64,000 bases of DNA from Orthonyx spaldingii (Eukaryota > Chordata > Aves > Passeriformes > Orthonychidae). Under the pieces are notes generated by a model. The model made no database searches, was not told the origin of the DNA, and saw only the letters and a program-made list of their open reading frames with translations. The stretch spans positions 1,666,522 through 1,730,521 of the forward strand of contig VZTJ01002466.1 of the NCBI GenBank assembly GCA_013397795.1, read 5' to 3'. A program made the translations under genes and the position numbers. Each line of letters starts with the position of its first letter. Positions within the stretch are counted from its first letter, which is position 1. Below, one piece after another: positions 1-13,700 of the stretch.

Positions 1-105
1 TTGACTCTGCTGCTATCCCTCAAACATGTAGTCTTAAAGCAGAATCGCTGAGTACTACAACTCAATCAGAGCACTTGTTAAATTGGTGAGTTTGCAAATA
101 GTTAC
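1..105 (-). other. PPP6R3: PPP6R3 intron after coding exon 2 (partial)
   Basis: Intronic sequence downstream of the donor GT at 105-104 (minus strand). The next coding exon of the gene is outside the window. Nothing else is visible here. Confidence 0.85.
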
Positions 106-292
106 CTGTTCTGGTTTTCTGCTGATAAGAATACTTAACACCTTGCTGAAGAAACTGGCCAGTAGAGGGTTTAGAGGAGATTCATTTAAGAGGAAGCTGT
201 ACAGTTTCAGGAGCAAGGATTCTTCTTCTCCCAACCTATCATTGATCTGTGAGACATCTGATGTAAGCAGCTCACATGATATGTTTGGGTAT
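106..292 (-). CDS. PPP6R3: PPP6R3 coding exon 2 (SAPS domain, residues 76-138)
   Basis: This 187-base exon continues the N-terminal SAPS domain of a protein phosphatase 6 regulatory subunit. The acceptor is a pyrimidine-rich tract ending in CCCCAG at 294-293. The first base completes a lysine codon split from exon 1, and the exon ends in phase 0 at ...RKPEQ before the donor GTAAC at 105. It encodes YPNISCELLTSDVSQINDRL followed by a region containing KLYSFLLNESPLNPLLASFF. The match to human PPP6R3, as I remember it, is very close and much better than to PPP6R1 or PPP6R2. In this family the SAPS region binds the PP6 catalytic subunit and directs it to substrates such as NF-kappaB and DNA-damage signalling components; that is family knowledge, not visible here. 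The reading frame is intact. Only the first two of more than 20 coding exons lie in the window. Confidence 0.95.
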
Positions 293-1299
293 CTGGGGAA
301 CAGAAAAAAATAATCAATCACTCATACTTCAGAGTTCTCACACTTCCAGCTCTGAATTCAGAACCTGGTAAGGCATCTGACCAAATTTTCATGCAGGGTT
401 GGTCTACACTAAAGTAGCAAACTAACACAAAGTAATAAAACTCCACATTCAGCTTGTAAGCTCTGTTTTCATTTAAGAAGTGGACTACTTTGATCTTCAG
501 TAGCAATAGAGCACCAGTAGGGAAATTGAGAAAGGAAAGAACAACCTTTTATTTTAAGATCTATTGTTAAATCCATTTGTTCAAGTACTGATCTCTTATT
601 TGCTTCAATTTCCAACTCTACTAGAAACATTTACAGGACGCTTGGTTTACCAGAAATGGTGAAGTTATGCAACTAAGGGTGTAGCTTATTTCACATTATT
701 TTAACACACCATTTCAAGAAATAAAGTGTTTTCTGTATGGACAACACTAAATCACAACAAAAGCAGTAGAAGTGCTTTTATACAAATTGCTAGACTGATT
801 TTGAGTTTGCACCTTCTCAGCAAGACAGAAGTCATGGCCATACTCCGGAAAGGAAAACATAAGCATTTAGACCCTAAGGACATTCTTCCAAGGAGTACCA
901 CGAATCTTGTAAAAGGGATCTTTAAAACATCTTACAAGTCAACAAAACAAAGCTAACCATGGAGCTATACTACCCAAAAAGGGTTTTTCATGCAGTTATT
1001 TTCTTACTCACAACTACAGAGTTCTTACTCAGAGCTGTGAGTTCTGGTTGTACTTTTTTTTGGCAACTCCTTTGCACATGAACTGGCTTTGGAAGCATTT
1101 GTGGATAAGAGGCTTCCATTTGAAAACCATGCATGTATTAGAATGATTTATTTAGAAGTTCCATGAAGCATCCTGAAAACAGACTTAATCTAAACCACAG
1201 CAATATTGTACTATACATCAGCACACTATCAAATTAACTAGATTAACTTAGTCCTCTTTCTACCTTCCAAATCTCCCCCAGCCCCAAAAGTTTTCCTAC
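293..1299 (-). other. PPP6R3: PPP6R3 intron between coding exons 1 and 2
   Basis: A 1,007-base AT-rich intron bounded on the minus strand by a GTAGG donor (1,299) and a CCCCAG acceptor (293). Several short ORFs cross it but show no splice context or recognisable protein. No repeat was recognised. Confidence 0.85.
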
Positions 1300-1526
1300 T
1301 TATATCGAATTTTTTCATCCATGTCTTGAGGTGGCTCTTCAATAATAAATGAAACTAAGTCTTCCAAACATTCTGACTTCAGCAGAAACTCTATAAGTTT
1401 GCGATTCTGAGCCTTGCACTCCTGTAGAACATCCTCTTCATCCATCAATTCCTTCAGTGTTACATCTTCTCTCTCTAGAAGTGTATCTATGTGCGATGAC
1501 GAATGGAGATCAAATTTCCAAAACAT
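1300..1526 (-). CDS. PPP6R3: PPP6R3 coding exon 1 with start codon (residues 1-76)
   Basis: This is the initiator exon of PPP6R3. The coding part runs 75 codons plus two bases from ATG at 1,526 to the donor GTAGG at 1,299. The protein begins MFWKFDLHSSSHIDTLLERE and ends EEPPQDMDEKIRY plus a split lysine, which is the signature SAPS-family N-terminus. The start is chosen because MFWKFDL is the conserved family N-terminus, the exon acceptor (TTACACAG at 1,534-1,533) lies only six bases upstream, and the context has A at -3. The open frame continues a further 20 codons upstream, but that part is intron. The 5' UTR must therefore be supplied mostly by one or more non-coding exons about 21 kb away at the CpG island, as in the human gene. 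Assignment to PPP6R3 rather than its paralogues rests on sequence likeness and on adjacency to LRP5. Confidence 0.96.
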
Positions 1527-1532
1527 GCTGGT
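1527..1532 (-). other. PPP6R3: PPP6R3 5' UTR part of the start exon
   Basis: Six untranslated bases lie between the acceptor AG (1,534-1,533) and the ATG, so the rest of the leader lies in an upstream exon. Confidence 0.8.
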
Positions 1533-4500
1533 CTGTGTAAGAAGAACAGCAAATATATTAGCAGTAGCCATTATTCCAACATCCAAAGATAAGAGTTAGG
1601 CAGGGTTTTACTTGCATGAAAGGAACATGCTAATTTGCATTAAAGAAAAAAGTATAAACTTTGGTTTTCAATTTACTAAATTTGCTTTTCCCATTCCTTG
1701 TTTTTAATCTATGCATTGAGTCAGAGATTCAGAATGGTTTGCTCAGCAATTAATAAAGCTGGGCAAAGAAGAAATGGACAGAGCATAACTGCACTGAAGT
1801 ACCACCCCACCATTGAAGAAAACACCTATGAAGGCAGAGGAATTAAAAGAATTTTAGCTTGCAGGCAGCACACTCAGAGTGCAGGAGCTAATTTCAACAC
1901 TATACTAACTGCACCTGCCTCCACAAACTTGACAGAGGAGGAATATCAAAGGACAAGATGTGTTACACAAACATGTCAAGGGCAGTGACCCCAACCACTG
2001 AAACACTGTAAGAGGCTGTAACACATGTACAAGATTGAACAACTTCACCTTTTCCTAGAAAATGCTTTGGCATCTCTATATTAATTCTGTTTCTCTAAGA
2101 CACCTTGTGAACAGTTGCTACTGAAACAACTGTGCTACCAGAAAAGAGTATTTCAGTCTATAACATATCCAATAAATTCTTGCTTTCATCTCTCATTAAG
2201 CTGAATACACACACTTACTTCATTTCCCTCCAGCCCCAAAACCAGGGCTTTTACATGACATTTGACCTCTGACGTGGTTTTAACTGGGCTTAAATGAATG
2301 CAGATTTTAAGTGGACTGAACAGAGATATTAGAGATACTAGAACACAGTAAGAAAAACTTTCCTTTCATTACAATTGTAAGCAGCAGTTTTGAGCAGCAC
2401 TCTTAACTAAAGAAAAACACTCCTTTTGCTCCTTTAGTAAATGTTTTCCAAATGTGAGAGATTAATTCAATATAATATTTACTGCTGTGCATTAGCAACA
2501 TCAGCTGTGAGGACATGTAGTCAAGGCAGAGAATTTCAGTGAATAGTATTATATTAGCAAGCACACTTCTGTAAACTGTAGGCTGTACACAGGAGCAAGG
2601 TTCAAGGCAATAATCCAACTATGCTGTTGTCATACACTCAAAACACCCCATAAAAATTAGAATAGAAATATCCAATTCTTTTGTAACTAAGAGGCAGCAT
2701 TTAAGGACTTATTTCCAAGTTAAAATTGATTCAGCATGCACACTACAGCTACTTAGAACAGCACTGTGTCAAATTTAGTACTCGAGCAGTTTGGAAACAG
2801 AAACAACCTCAAGGATCTAGCAAAACTTTTGTGTGCACAATCTTTCCACTAGCAAGACTTTCAGTATTCAGCCTAAATATTGTAAAACTTGATATATTCA
2901 CTACAGAGACATGTTAATTGCTTTTAGGTTTTTAACCTGCTTGATTTAACCACTACATACTGATCACGTGGTACCACCTTACTCTGCTAAACATTTTTTC
3001 AGAAGTTGTAACATACACAACAGGCCCTAGATTACACAGCTTTCTGTTTAAAGATACGGGTTTCAAACAACATCAATCAGGCAATGTAAGGATTTATTCA
3101 GTTGCAGTATCAGTACTTATATAACATCCCATGCAAGTATTAAATGATTAGGAAGCAGAAAAAATTATTTTGTACTAAAAGTATTAGTAAACTTACAAGC
3201 AGGGTTTAACACACCTGATCTCACAGATTATCTTAAATCAGCTATACAGTTATGAAAAATGGTAGTTTATGGGTAATGCAAGCTACAAACAAACTTACTG
3301 CAAGAAGTGAAACGAGTGCATTATTAAAGTTAGAGGATACTTTTTGATTGGGATTTTTAAACCTCTAGAAAGTAGATCAAATCCCTCCCCTTACCCCAAT
3401 TAGTGGAAGTACCATCCTCATAAGTAACCACTATCAATGCTAATTCCAGATGTAAATACCTCTGTAGTGATTAACGCTCATTTCAGTAGCTTTGATGTAT
3501 TTCTCAGTCAGTTATTTCAAGAGAAATGCAACAATGGGAAAGAGCAATAACAAAAAAAGAGGCATACTACTGCGAACATGTTACTGCGTTATTTCACAAA
3601 CTGTCTCCCAGGCAAACTCTCTTAGGGGCTGCTCCCTCAACATGTCAGGTGCCGGCCACAGATTATTCCATCACTTCTCAACAGGAGCCCAGGTCCTTTG
3701 AAATAAGGAAAAATAAACAACATAAACTTTGCCAAAGGGAAAGTCCAGGAACCCTGAAGAGAAGAGAATTTTCTTAGGCATTATTACTGACAATAATCTA
3801 GAATCAGCCTAACATAGTTTTGATTAGAAGTTTTAAAATCAAAATGTGTTATTGCTATTTTTCTCAGAGCCCACTATTCTACCCTCCCTCCCAAAATCTA
3901 CTAATTCTGAAATTCTGAATCCCCATCACGCTTTTTCAAATTTCAGTCCCATTTACAGAGTTGGCAATAGGCCTTCTGTCCAAAACTCGCAAGTGTGCTC
4001 CTTCCAAAATTTCACTACCTGCAAATTTACAAAAACCTCAATGGGTCAAGTGGGTTGTATCACTCCCAATGTTACTTCACTTCCAGTAAGAGCAGAAAAA
4101 CACATCTGAGATCAATGCAAGATACAAAAGACTTTCAAATATGAGACATGCTCAAGATTAGAAACTACAAGAAACAAAATAATCCAGGTTAATGTTAAAA
4201 ACTCTCACATGTGGAAAGACAAAATGTGTTCAAGATGGTAAGGATGCTGCACATATTTGACTGTCTTTTGTAACATGTTAGTTTTCTATAATCTCTGAAA
4301 GTTCCCAGTAAGCAAGACTGACATCCAGTTCATTAAACAACACTTATGAAAGTCTATATCAACTTGCTGAAGCACAATTTATGACAATTCAAGATCCCGA
4401 GTAACACCTAATAGCCAGAAAAACATTGCTTTTTTTTCTTAATTAATATTGTTAATAGATTCTTCTCCGAATGAATGATGACTAGCATTCCACGTAATAA

Positions 4501-6757
4501 ACACTTGACTTAAATCTGAAAAGAAAAAACCAGTTCACCAAAGCAAGGAAAGCCTGCTTTCAACTGCTGGCATACAAGTAATTGAAATAACTGAAATTCT
4601 CACTGTCATTATTTGCTAAATGGAAGAAACAAAGCTTAGAAACAATCCTTTCAGACCAAGAAGGAAAATTAAATCTTCTGTCTGTTACAGGGAAAAAAAA
4701 CCACACAAGTATTTTTAACAGTAACTAATCAGTGGTTCTTTCTGGAGGTCAAGTGCTTAAGTGGTATTTCCATCAAAAAACTTGGTAATAGCCGCATCAC
4801 GAAGTCTCTCTGTAGCTTCAAGTGATGGTAGCTGTCACACACCTTTCCTGAACAGACACATTCCTGTTTTCAAGCTGGCAGACTAAGATGTGAATTCCAG
4901 TCAGAAAAGCGTATGGTTTCATTTTGGACACCATCTCCTATACTGAACCTTTTACAAAACAGACTAACAAGTCTTTAAGACATCCAGAAGTCTTCAGTAA
5001 ATAAGAAAACTAAAGTAAGCTGCTCCTCCGAGTTGAACTTTTAAGCATCACACTTAGGTTAAGCAAACACGAGAAGGGAGTTTTGCACTGAGCTGCCTCT
5101 GACTTGGTACCTCAGACTTCCACATGACAGTTGAGTATTGGCAGCTCCAAGCAGACATGGGCATCTAGACTGGTGTGGAAGGAAAACTAGAAGGATTTCA
5201 GTAGCCAGCTGAAGGCTCTTTTACCTGACAACTACATAGATGTCGAAGGCATATACACAGAGCTTCTGGTAGGAACTTCACAGATTTTACTGCAATGCTC
5301 AGTTTCATTTTTCAAGCAAGAGAAACTTTAAGTGTACCAGTGTCAAGCTGAAGATTCTGTAATATGTGAAATTCTGAGAAATGCTACATATAGAGTTGTA
5401 ATAATTACTGCATTATAAAAAATTAAACTCAATCTGTCATTATTCTTCATGCACCACCGTGTTTTCTTACTATAGGGTTCAAGTACACAGATGGAAAAGA
5501 AAATCAGTTACTTTTGCACCAACAAACGTTTCCATGATTGAAACACATCTTAAGTGATGTAGCCAACTTCAGCAAAACACAATTTACAAATCCTGTGTAG
5601 GAACTAGCAAAATCCAACCTAGTTGTCAGATGCAAGGAGAATAAGCACCAAAGGAGTCCTTGACTTTAAGATGGTCTTACATTTCTTAATGATAAAAGCA
5701 TTTCCAATGCAAGGAATCCCTTGCCTCCTAAAAACTAAGTAGGTAGGTAAGTTTAGGAAGGACAAAGTAATGATGAAGATAAATTACTAAGCTTTTATCA
5801 TGAAAAATTTGGTAAATTATCTTCTAAGACCTTTGAACACATTAAGGGATTTATTTCAAATGCCAAGCATGCCCTTCTGCCAGCTTCACACAACCTCAAC
5901 TAGTTACTATCTAGGCATGTTTAGTTAGATTCCTGTTTGGGGCAGGGGGTCTCCTTTCTCCAGTCAATGGACAGTAATAAGACACTGTACTAGCATTTAG
6001 AAAGTGCTTATTTTGACACTGAAAGTGGACCATCTGTTCAAAACAAAACTAAGCATGAATGCCCGTCTGAAAAAAGTTTAGAGCTAAAGAGAATTACCAG
6101 TGACCCGAAATGACAGAAGACACACTAGCTGCTACTTTCTAAACTGCCTGTTATACTCAGCAGAGCATCACTCATTGTAAACTTGTGACCTACAACTGCC
6201 TGTCCTAACCTATTTGAAATAAATTTATTTTCAATCAAAGCAGTGAGGTTCATTAAGTACTATTAGCTAGAAAGATGTTAGTTGCTGTTCAAAGTCCCTA
6301 GATTTAATTACAGTACTTTCCATTACACCCAGCAATCACAAAAAAATAAAAGCAGTAATACAGGGGAATTTTCATGGTACAGTTGCTACATTTCTTAAAC
6401 AAAATATAAGATCAATTTGACACAGAATACAAGTTTCAAGTGAATACAAAATAACATGTAACTGCTTCTTCAGTGTCAGAACGGCCTGTTCACTCACAAA
6501 CATGAGACCTAGTGGAAAAGAAATACTTCATTACTTGTATTATAAAAAGCTAGTGAAGCTTCAAAGAAACTTTGTGGAGAAAGAAGCAAATAGATGGTTT
6601 GAAATTAACAGGAATTAAACAGAACAGAAAATAGAAACACCTCTACCTCAACAATTTAATACATACTTCTAATACCATGCCATTCCTTCCTAGTCCAAGG
6701 ACATAACAAACTACAAGAGATACTGAAAAGGAAACAAAACCAACCGACAATTCCTTC

Positions 6758-7220
6758 ATGGAAGGCTGGGAGATCTTGTGCAGGCTGGCTGCACCTCCTT
6801 CCTCCCAGCAGGACTTCTGGACATTTCACTCTCTCTCAGCCCTTGCTGGGCACAGGGGCTGCAGAGTGGGAGGTTACCAAGGATCTCTGACCCTCCTGCA
6901 AAACTGCTGCCCCTATCTCATGCCAGGGACCCCAGACACAGGATGAAGAACAGGTTGAAGCTCAGGCACGTGAGGGGAGGCAGAGGGCAGTCCCTGTGCC
7001 CAAGGAGCAGCAGGAAGAGGGGAGTGATCCCCAAAAAGGGGCCCTCAGTCTACCTAAGCCTCCTTCTCCCACATGAGGGCATCTCTCAGGCCACAACCTC
7101 CCCAACTCCCAGGACAGTCATACTTGGCCACATACACTGCCACCACAGTGGTCTCCTGATATCACAACAGGATTCCTTCCAGACACTACACTCATTTACA
7201 GCACAAATGCTCCTCTGCTA
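6758..7220. other. GC-rich block of unknown nature inside intron
   Basis: About 460 bases are clearly richer in G+C than the surrounding intron, with an abrupt change at 6,755-6,760. A 147-codon frame is open on the plus strand (6,778-7,221), but it is low in informative residues, resembles no protein I know and has no splice context. It could be an old repeat or LTR piece, or part of a larger insertion that also includes the CR1 starting at 7,563. I saw no LTR ends or target-site duplication. Confidence 0.35.
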
Positions 7221-7562
7221 ACTACTACTATATTCTCAGTGGGCAACTACATCCTCTTGAGAGAAATGCAGGAGATGCCATGTGGCATCCTTTTCTTGAC
7301 TGGGAGAAAAACATGCCAGAAAATTGTATGAAGACAGACAGTGATCTTCTAACACACTCTTTAACAAGGTGCCACCTCCTGCTGAGGCAAGTTATTAAGC
7401 AGGGACTTTCACTCCCCTATCAGACATGAGGAGGAGCCTGCTATTGTTACAGAACAGTTAAGAACCAAAGTGAAATAACTTTTACCCTGATTATCAACCT
7501 ACTCTCCCTTATTTATGAATCCTGGCTGCACTCCTATCTAGATCAGAACTATAAAAACACAT

Positions 7563-8180
7563 TTGTGGATGAGTCAGCAGTGTGCCCTTGTGGCCAGGAG
7601 GGACAATGGTACCCTGGGGTGCCTCAGGAAGAGTGCTGCCAGCAGGTCAAGGGAGGTGAACCCGCCCCTCTATTCAGCCCTAGGGAGGCCACACCTGAAG
7701 TGCTGTGTTCAATCCGGTCTCCTTGGTTTGAGAAAGAAAAGGAGCTACTGGAGAGGGTCCAGTGGAGGCCACAGAGATGGATTTGGGGTCTGGAGCACCT
7801 TTTATGAGGAGAGACTGTGGGAGCCGGGCCTCTTTAATCCAGAGAACAGAAGACTGAGAGGGCATCTCATATTTGCATACAAATATCTAAGCTGGGTGCC
7901 AACACTATGGTGCTGGACTCTTTTCCACAGTGCCCAGCAACAGGGTAAGGAGCAATGGCCATAAACTAAACGACAAGAAGTTCCACCTCAACACAAGGAA
8001 GAACTTCTTTACAGTGAGGGAGGCAGAGCACTGGAACTGCTGCCCAGGGAGGTCACTGAGTCTCCCTCTCGGCAGACATTCAAACCCCACCTGAGTATGT
8101 TCCTGTGTCACCTGCTCTGGGTGAACTGGATGATCTCCAGAGGATCCTTGCAACCCTAACTATTCTGTAATCCTATGATC
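7563..8180 (+). mobile_element. CR1 LINE fragment, 3' part, sense orientation
   Basis: A 5'-truncated chicken-repeat-1 retrotransposon. The plus strand reads through the known CR1 order: a stretch like SQQCALVARRDNGTLG, then SREVNPPLYSALGRPHLKCC, then the 3' segment with GEEL/NFFT-type remnants near 7,985-8,010. It ends at AACCCTAACTATTCTGTAATCCTATGAT (about 8,153-8,180), a degenerate version of the CR1 3' octamers. Frames are broken by indels, so it is not coding. Confidence 0.9.
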
Positions 8181-8191
8181 TTTTACATAAT

Positions 8192-8219
8192 ACATAATAT
8201 ATATATACACACACATCAT
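8192..8219. repeat. (TA)n/(CA)n microsatellite
   Basis: An alternating AT run that turns into ACACAC, 12 bases downstream of the CR1 end. This is a common position for microsatellite growth from a retrotransposon tail. Confidence 0.7.
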
Positions 8220-10708
8220 GTGCATATACACCCCTCATTTATGACTGAATGCCCCACTAATCAATAGCTTTGACATGCTGAAACATGTAAATGAATCCAA
8301 ACTAGTTGAAGTTTACTCCAAGACACCAATCCCCCAAAATTCAAGAGGTCATAATTGTTCAATAGAAGTACAAACATCAGGTGAAATCGACAGTCTGCAG
8401 TGCATTTACAAGAGCAATTTTATACCAAGCAACAAGTATATCCTTGTCAATTCTCACACTATCTCAAACCACAGGTCACTACATGTTAATAAATAAAGAT
8501 CTTAATTACCTGCAATAACTACAAATTAGACACTAATCTCCCCTGCCCAAGCAGAGAAGATGAATCATTTTCCAGTAACACCACCTCAACAGCCAGTTAT
8601 ATTCACTGGTCACAGAATTCAGTTAGATTTTTCCTATTCTGAATTTTCCCAATTAGCTTCAAAATGAAAATATCTGTGCACTGAGAAAAGCATATGATTT
8701 CATAATAATATAAAATGCAAGGTAAACAATATATAGCTACCCAGAAGACACTTTTGCACTGAAATACAGAATTTAGTACCAAAAACCTTCAATTGCAGAA
8801 GACAATATTACTTGAATACAATGATCTATAATGCTAAACATCACTCATACCTACTATAGGTCAGTTCATGAACACATTTGCTTTGAAACTCTTTCAAAAA
8901 GGTTGGGCAGCAGATACACCTCCTGGCACAAAAGCAAAACACTGTAAAACAAAGAGAATATCCACAGTAGTGTGTCTAGAACACCCCTGATTATCATAGT
9001 AAACCAAAGAAGGGTGGAGAAAGAAGATAGTGCAAGAGCAGGGTAGGTTAAAAGACAAAGTTAGAATCAGCCAGCTAGAAAGTAATCGGAAAAAAGCTGC
9101 AAGAAAAGGGAAGGCATGGCCACAAAGTCTGAACTGGAGAAGGAACTGCAGCTTAGAAAGTGATAAATATGAACCTACAGAAATCAGGTGACTTTAGTGG
9201 ACATCAGGGACATGAAAAGCTTAAAATTTAAGCGGTTTCTGAATGCTTTAGGATAAGGCTTTATAGATGCAAAAGCTAAATCTACTGCTGTAGGTGAAGT
9301 TTAATAGTTTCTTACCTGTTAAACACAAAAGTTTTTAAAAGTTAAAAAATCAGAACGTTTTGTATTCTCTCAGGCTTCTTGCCCATTACAGGGTATCCTG
9401 GCAACAGCAAAAAAAATCTTTCAATCTACAGTACTAGCAGATTAGCAGCACTGAATTAGCATTGAATTAGATGAAGCAGATTTCTTCCTACAACGACAAA
9501 AAAAAATTGTGTAATTTAATATTGTTAATAGGTTCTATTCAATAGCTCGACAACTGCATGAACACTAAGGATTGTTTTGCAACAAGTACAACACATGACC
9601 AGAGGAAGGAAACTTGCTAGGAAGAAAAGTTTGTATGCAGAGCATACACTGAAAATAAAATCAAAAGCAGCAAGTCATCTGAAATACTTATTTACTTTTA
9701 AAGCAATTTTAACATTTTCCTCCATTTTTGGGAGTCAAAGGAAGAAACTTCTTTGTCTCACTGAAATGAAACCGCCTTTATAATCTGCACATCACTGAAA
9801 TCTAACACAAATCCAGACTTTTTAAAAAAAACTATTTGCAATTTCCCATAAAGTAACATCTTCAGATCCAGAAGATCTGAAATACCCATTACTAGAGCTT
9901 TTTACAGTAGTTTTTTTCCCTCTCTTCATAACTATTCCCTTATATTAATATGTCATTTATCTACAAACCTGCACAGAAATAAACTAAGAAGCGTTAAAAT
10001 GCCTGTTATGCAGGCACAAGTCGACAAAGAATTCAGCCAGTTTCAATCTGAAAACAGGCCAACCTCGAAAAAAACCAACACAGACCACACCCAGGCTTCC
10101 AAAGTAACAAGGTGAAGTAAGAAAGCATTCCGTCACCATTATGAAAACCTCTACTTTTGATAGTTTAATGTTACTTTGTTTTACACTGGAAGATTTAAAC
10201 AGCTTCATTAGCTATCCTAAACTGGCTTCACAGTGACACTTACCTGTCTGTGCTTTAGTCAACACCAAAGAGGCAAGAAAATAGCATCCTACCAAATGAT
10301 TTTTCTTTCCAATTCACCTTCTTTCCACTACTTTTGAGGGGCTTTTTGCTTTTTAACACAGGTTTCAAGCAAGACTATACTTTGGTTTCTTCTGGGAACA
10401 TGAGTGATATTGTTTATGGAAAATAAAGTACTAGCAACTAAAAAAGGTAGCAAAATTAGGTGCTTGTTTATTAACTCAGGTCAGTGACTACCCAGTATTT
10501 GGCCAAGAAGCTCTGCTATCAATTTGTCACAAATATATTTTCAGCTAAAAACCCCAAACTATTCACCTCAAAAGCATTTGAAGTATTCTGCCAAAGAGAA
10601 GAATGATTTAATTTTACACCTTCCATGTTCAAGATAAGGAGCTGTGTCTTCAAAGCTGTTTTTTGATCTCTGCAGGTGATTTACCAGATGGTCTCTGTCA
10701 ACCTGACG

Positions 10709-10765
10709 ATCATAGATTCAAAGAATAGCTTGGGTTGGAAAGGACCTTAAAGATAACTTCTTGGG
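10709..10765 (-). mobile_element. CR1 LINE 3'-terminal remnant
   Basis: The plus strand reads CATAGATTCAAAGAATAGCT, then TGGGTTGGAAAGGACCTTAAAG. This is the complement of the CR1 3' end, so the element lies on the minus strand. Only about 57 bases remain, a typical severe 5' truncation. Confidence 0.85.
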
Positions 10766-13700
10766 TTATTTTAGTACCCAACATACACATTAACTAAAGC
10801 TCAGTGTAATACACTGACCATAATTCTTTTAAAGGGGACATGTATTTTTTCACCTGCAGACCTTCAGGTCTACATGTCTGACAGACCTGCCAATCCCCTG
10901 TGAGTCAAGGGATGAACTACAGCAGAAAAAGTAAAAAAGTTTTCTGGACTCGGTTCACTTTCCTAAAGTTTTCTAGGTTGTTGTTTCTGCATTTTAAAAG
11001 TGTACCTATGTTCTGAAGCAGAGCTCCAAAAAGGGAGAGAACACAATTTCCTCAATTATGTCATGTAGAAACAAAGTAAGAAGTCTGCTTAGCTTACTGC
11101 ACTTTCAGAAGAGTTTACACATCCTTACGACCCACAGATTTCACCTGTGAATAGAACTATCCAAATGAAAACCACTATTATTACTCCTCTGACCAGGATG
11201 TCTTTGCTATTTCTCTACTCTGCTTTCTGTTTGAAAACTTCAGTGTCTAAATACCATTGTCTAGCATTCAGTGGGCTTCTGAACTCAATACAGTAGGATT
11301 ACATAGTAAATTAGAGACACCAGTAATCAAAACTAGCAAGATACTTGGAGTGCATGAGTGATAGCATACCCTGTGAAGGGGGTGCCACCAGAACCCTGCT
11401 CTGGTCAAGCAAGACTTTTTCAGTCCACCTCAGAATCTGCAAGAGTAGAGAGGCTGGTCTAAAGAATGACTTCCACTTAGTGGTACTGACGGTTTACTGG
11501 CTCAGACTGTTCCTCTCTGCAGCACAGATTAAGAATGGCGTTATGAAAAAAGGGACAAAAAAAACCCCCCCAAACTCCCAAAGCACAGGAGCTTTTTCCA
11601 CAAAATAATATTTTTAAAAAGGAATCACCTGACTGGATGAGGTTCAGGTCTATTTAAATCTGACTTTCCTACATCCAGGGATAGCTCACATCCAGCAATA
11701 GTTCAGCCAAGTTAATACAGTCCTGTCATGAAGAAGTATCAAATGATGGAAGGTCAAAACTTTAGACCTGAAGGTAACATGCAAAGGGAGGATGGGAGCA
11801 TTGTCATGTGTATGTACATGTCACATTCAAACACAGAACTACAAAGACCCATCACCACAGCCAGGACCACATCCATGTTCATGTTTATCTGATACACCCC
11901 GAAAACAAAGCAAGGCACAACTACGCAGGGTAGGATCCATCTTCACATGAAATGCAATAGCACAGTAAAGTCTGTTTCAAGTATCACCTAACAAACTTTG
12001 TTTACACATTTCTAGATAAGAGAAGCTAACCACTATGTGACCAGTTGCCATAGAGAGGACTTAACTAATTTTATTAATGCTGCATGAACTGGGCCATGGC
12101 TGCTTCTAAAACCATTCCCATGCATCTCCACCAGCCCAAACACTGAAACCAAACCATTGTCTCTACTAATAGAAACCAATGCAGCGTTTGTGCATCCTGG
12201 TAAAAAACTGCAAGAACTGCAAGCCGCTGAACAGTGCTGCTCTTACAGAAATTCTCTGCATGCATTAACTTACACAACTTACTATATCTGAAATAAAGTT
12301 GTTACATAAGCTTGACAAAACCACTACCAGAACACCAGCATCTCTTCTGGAACAATAAGGGGCTGGACTACAATTAATAAAAGGAAGCACAGGACATGGT
12401 TTGGTTTAGCTCTATCACCTCTCTGGGCCAGAATAAGTCCAAGTATTTTTATGCAACATGCAACAGCTGAAGCACAAAACAGTAGATTTTCTTCCCTTCT
12501 TCCACTGGCTTACTGGCCCAGAAAGATCCTCCAGTGAAATTACAGTCTAGCAGTACAAAGCTGTTTAATGTTAAATTTAAACAGAGCACTGTCAAATCCT
12601 AAGACTCAGCATTGTTCCTTACCACACCTCTCCAAATGTCAGGTGAGAAAAACCAAAGTCATGTGCACCCCTTAGAACATTCATTTCCTAGGGCTTACTA
12701 TACAATCAGGAACTTCTCTTCCCAAAAACTTTTACATAACCCATTGGACAGATGGTTCTCAAAGAAACTTGACCTAAAAATGTTGTCCACAACCATCAAT
12801 TTGGTAGTGGTGAAGGGATAAGACTTTGCTGCATCTGAACTAGTCTAGAATTCTCATTTGTGAACTAATTAAGTTTATAGAAAAAAATCTTCATGATAAC
12901 CAAGGCAATTTTTAAAGACTAAGAAGCATCTCATTTAGGTCAGAATTACTTAAACTTTGAATGCTTGGGCTATCAGTTCCCAACACCTTACTCTGAGGGT
13001 ACATTTGTATGCTGAAATGTCACCATCCCCACTAAGAATGAGGATAAGGATTGAAATTCCTCACAGGAGTGCTTTAGGGTGCTAAATTAACTTATGCAAA
13101 GCAGCTCTGTTCTACCCCTTGCTGTGCAGTCTCCCTCTGTTGGCTCCACAACACTGACGAAACTTCTGCCAAGACATTTCCAAACGAAAAAAGCCTACTC
13201 CAAAAGTGGCAAATGCAGGAGAAAGAAGGAAAAAGAGTTTTTCTGCTGTGTCCATGGGCTGAAACAGCTCAAAGGGTCTGTCAATCACCGGGGCCAGTGC
13301 AGCCAAGGAAGAGGGAACACACTGTGAGGGACAGGGCAATCAGGATCTGACTCTTCCACCTTTGCCCTAAATTATATCACCTCAAACCTGCTCAGGACTG
13401 CAGAGTAAAAGTTCCCCTGAATCTGATAAATAAGATGGGTAATGTTGAATTTGGACAATTCAACATCAGCTCTACTGTTGTCTCAACCAGCTGATAATTT
13501 GCAAGTGCAAATGAGTCCTCAATTCCTGCACTACTACTCTGGAAATGCAAAAACCCCCAGTAATACCGACTCACTGCTTTAGCAGCAAACTTAACTTTTT
13601 TGTTTGAACATTTTAGAAACAACTACGGTAACTTAAAGACACAGCCTTAAGTTGAAAGGTGTGAATTTCACCAGAGGTTTCTTTTATAAGCATGTGTTCT

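Noticed and set aside
4436..9550. Similar AATATTGTTAATAG phrases at about 4,446 and 9,520
   Set aside because: Likeness is only about 22 bases in AT-rich DNA and does not extend into the flanks.
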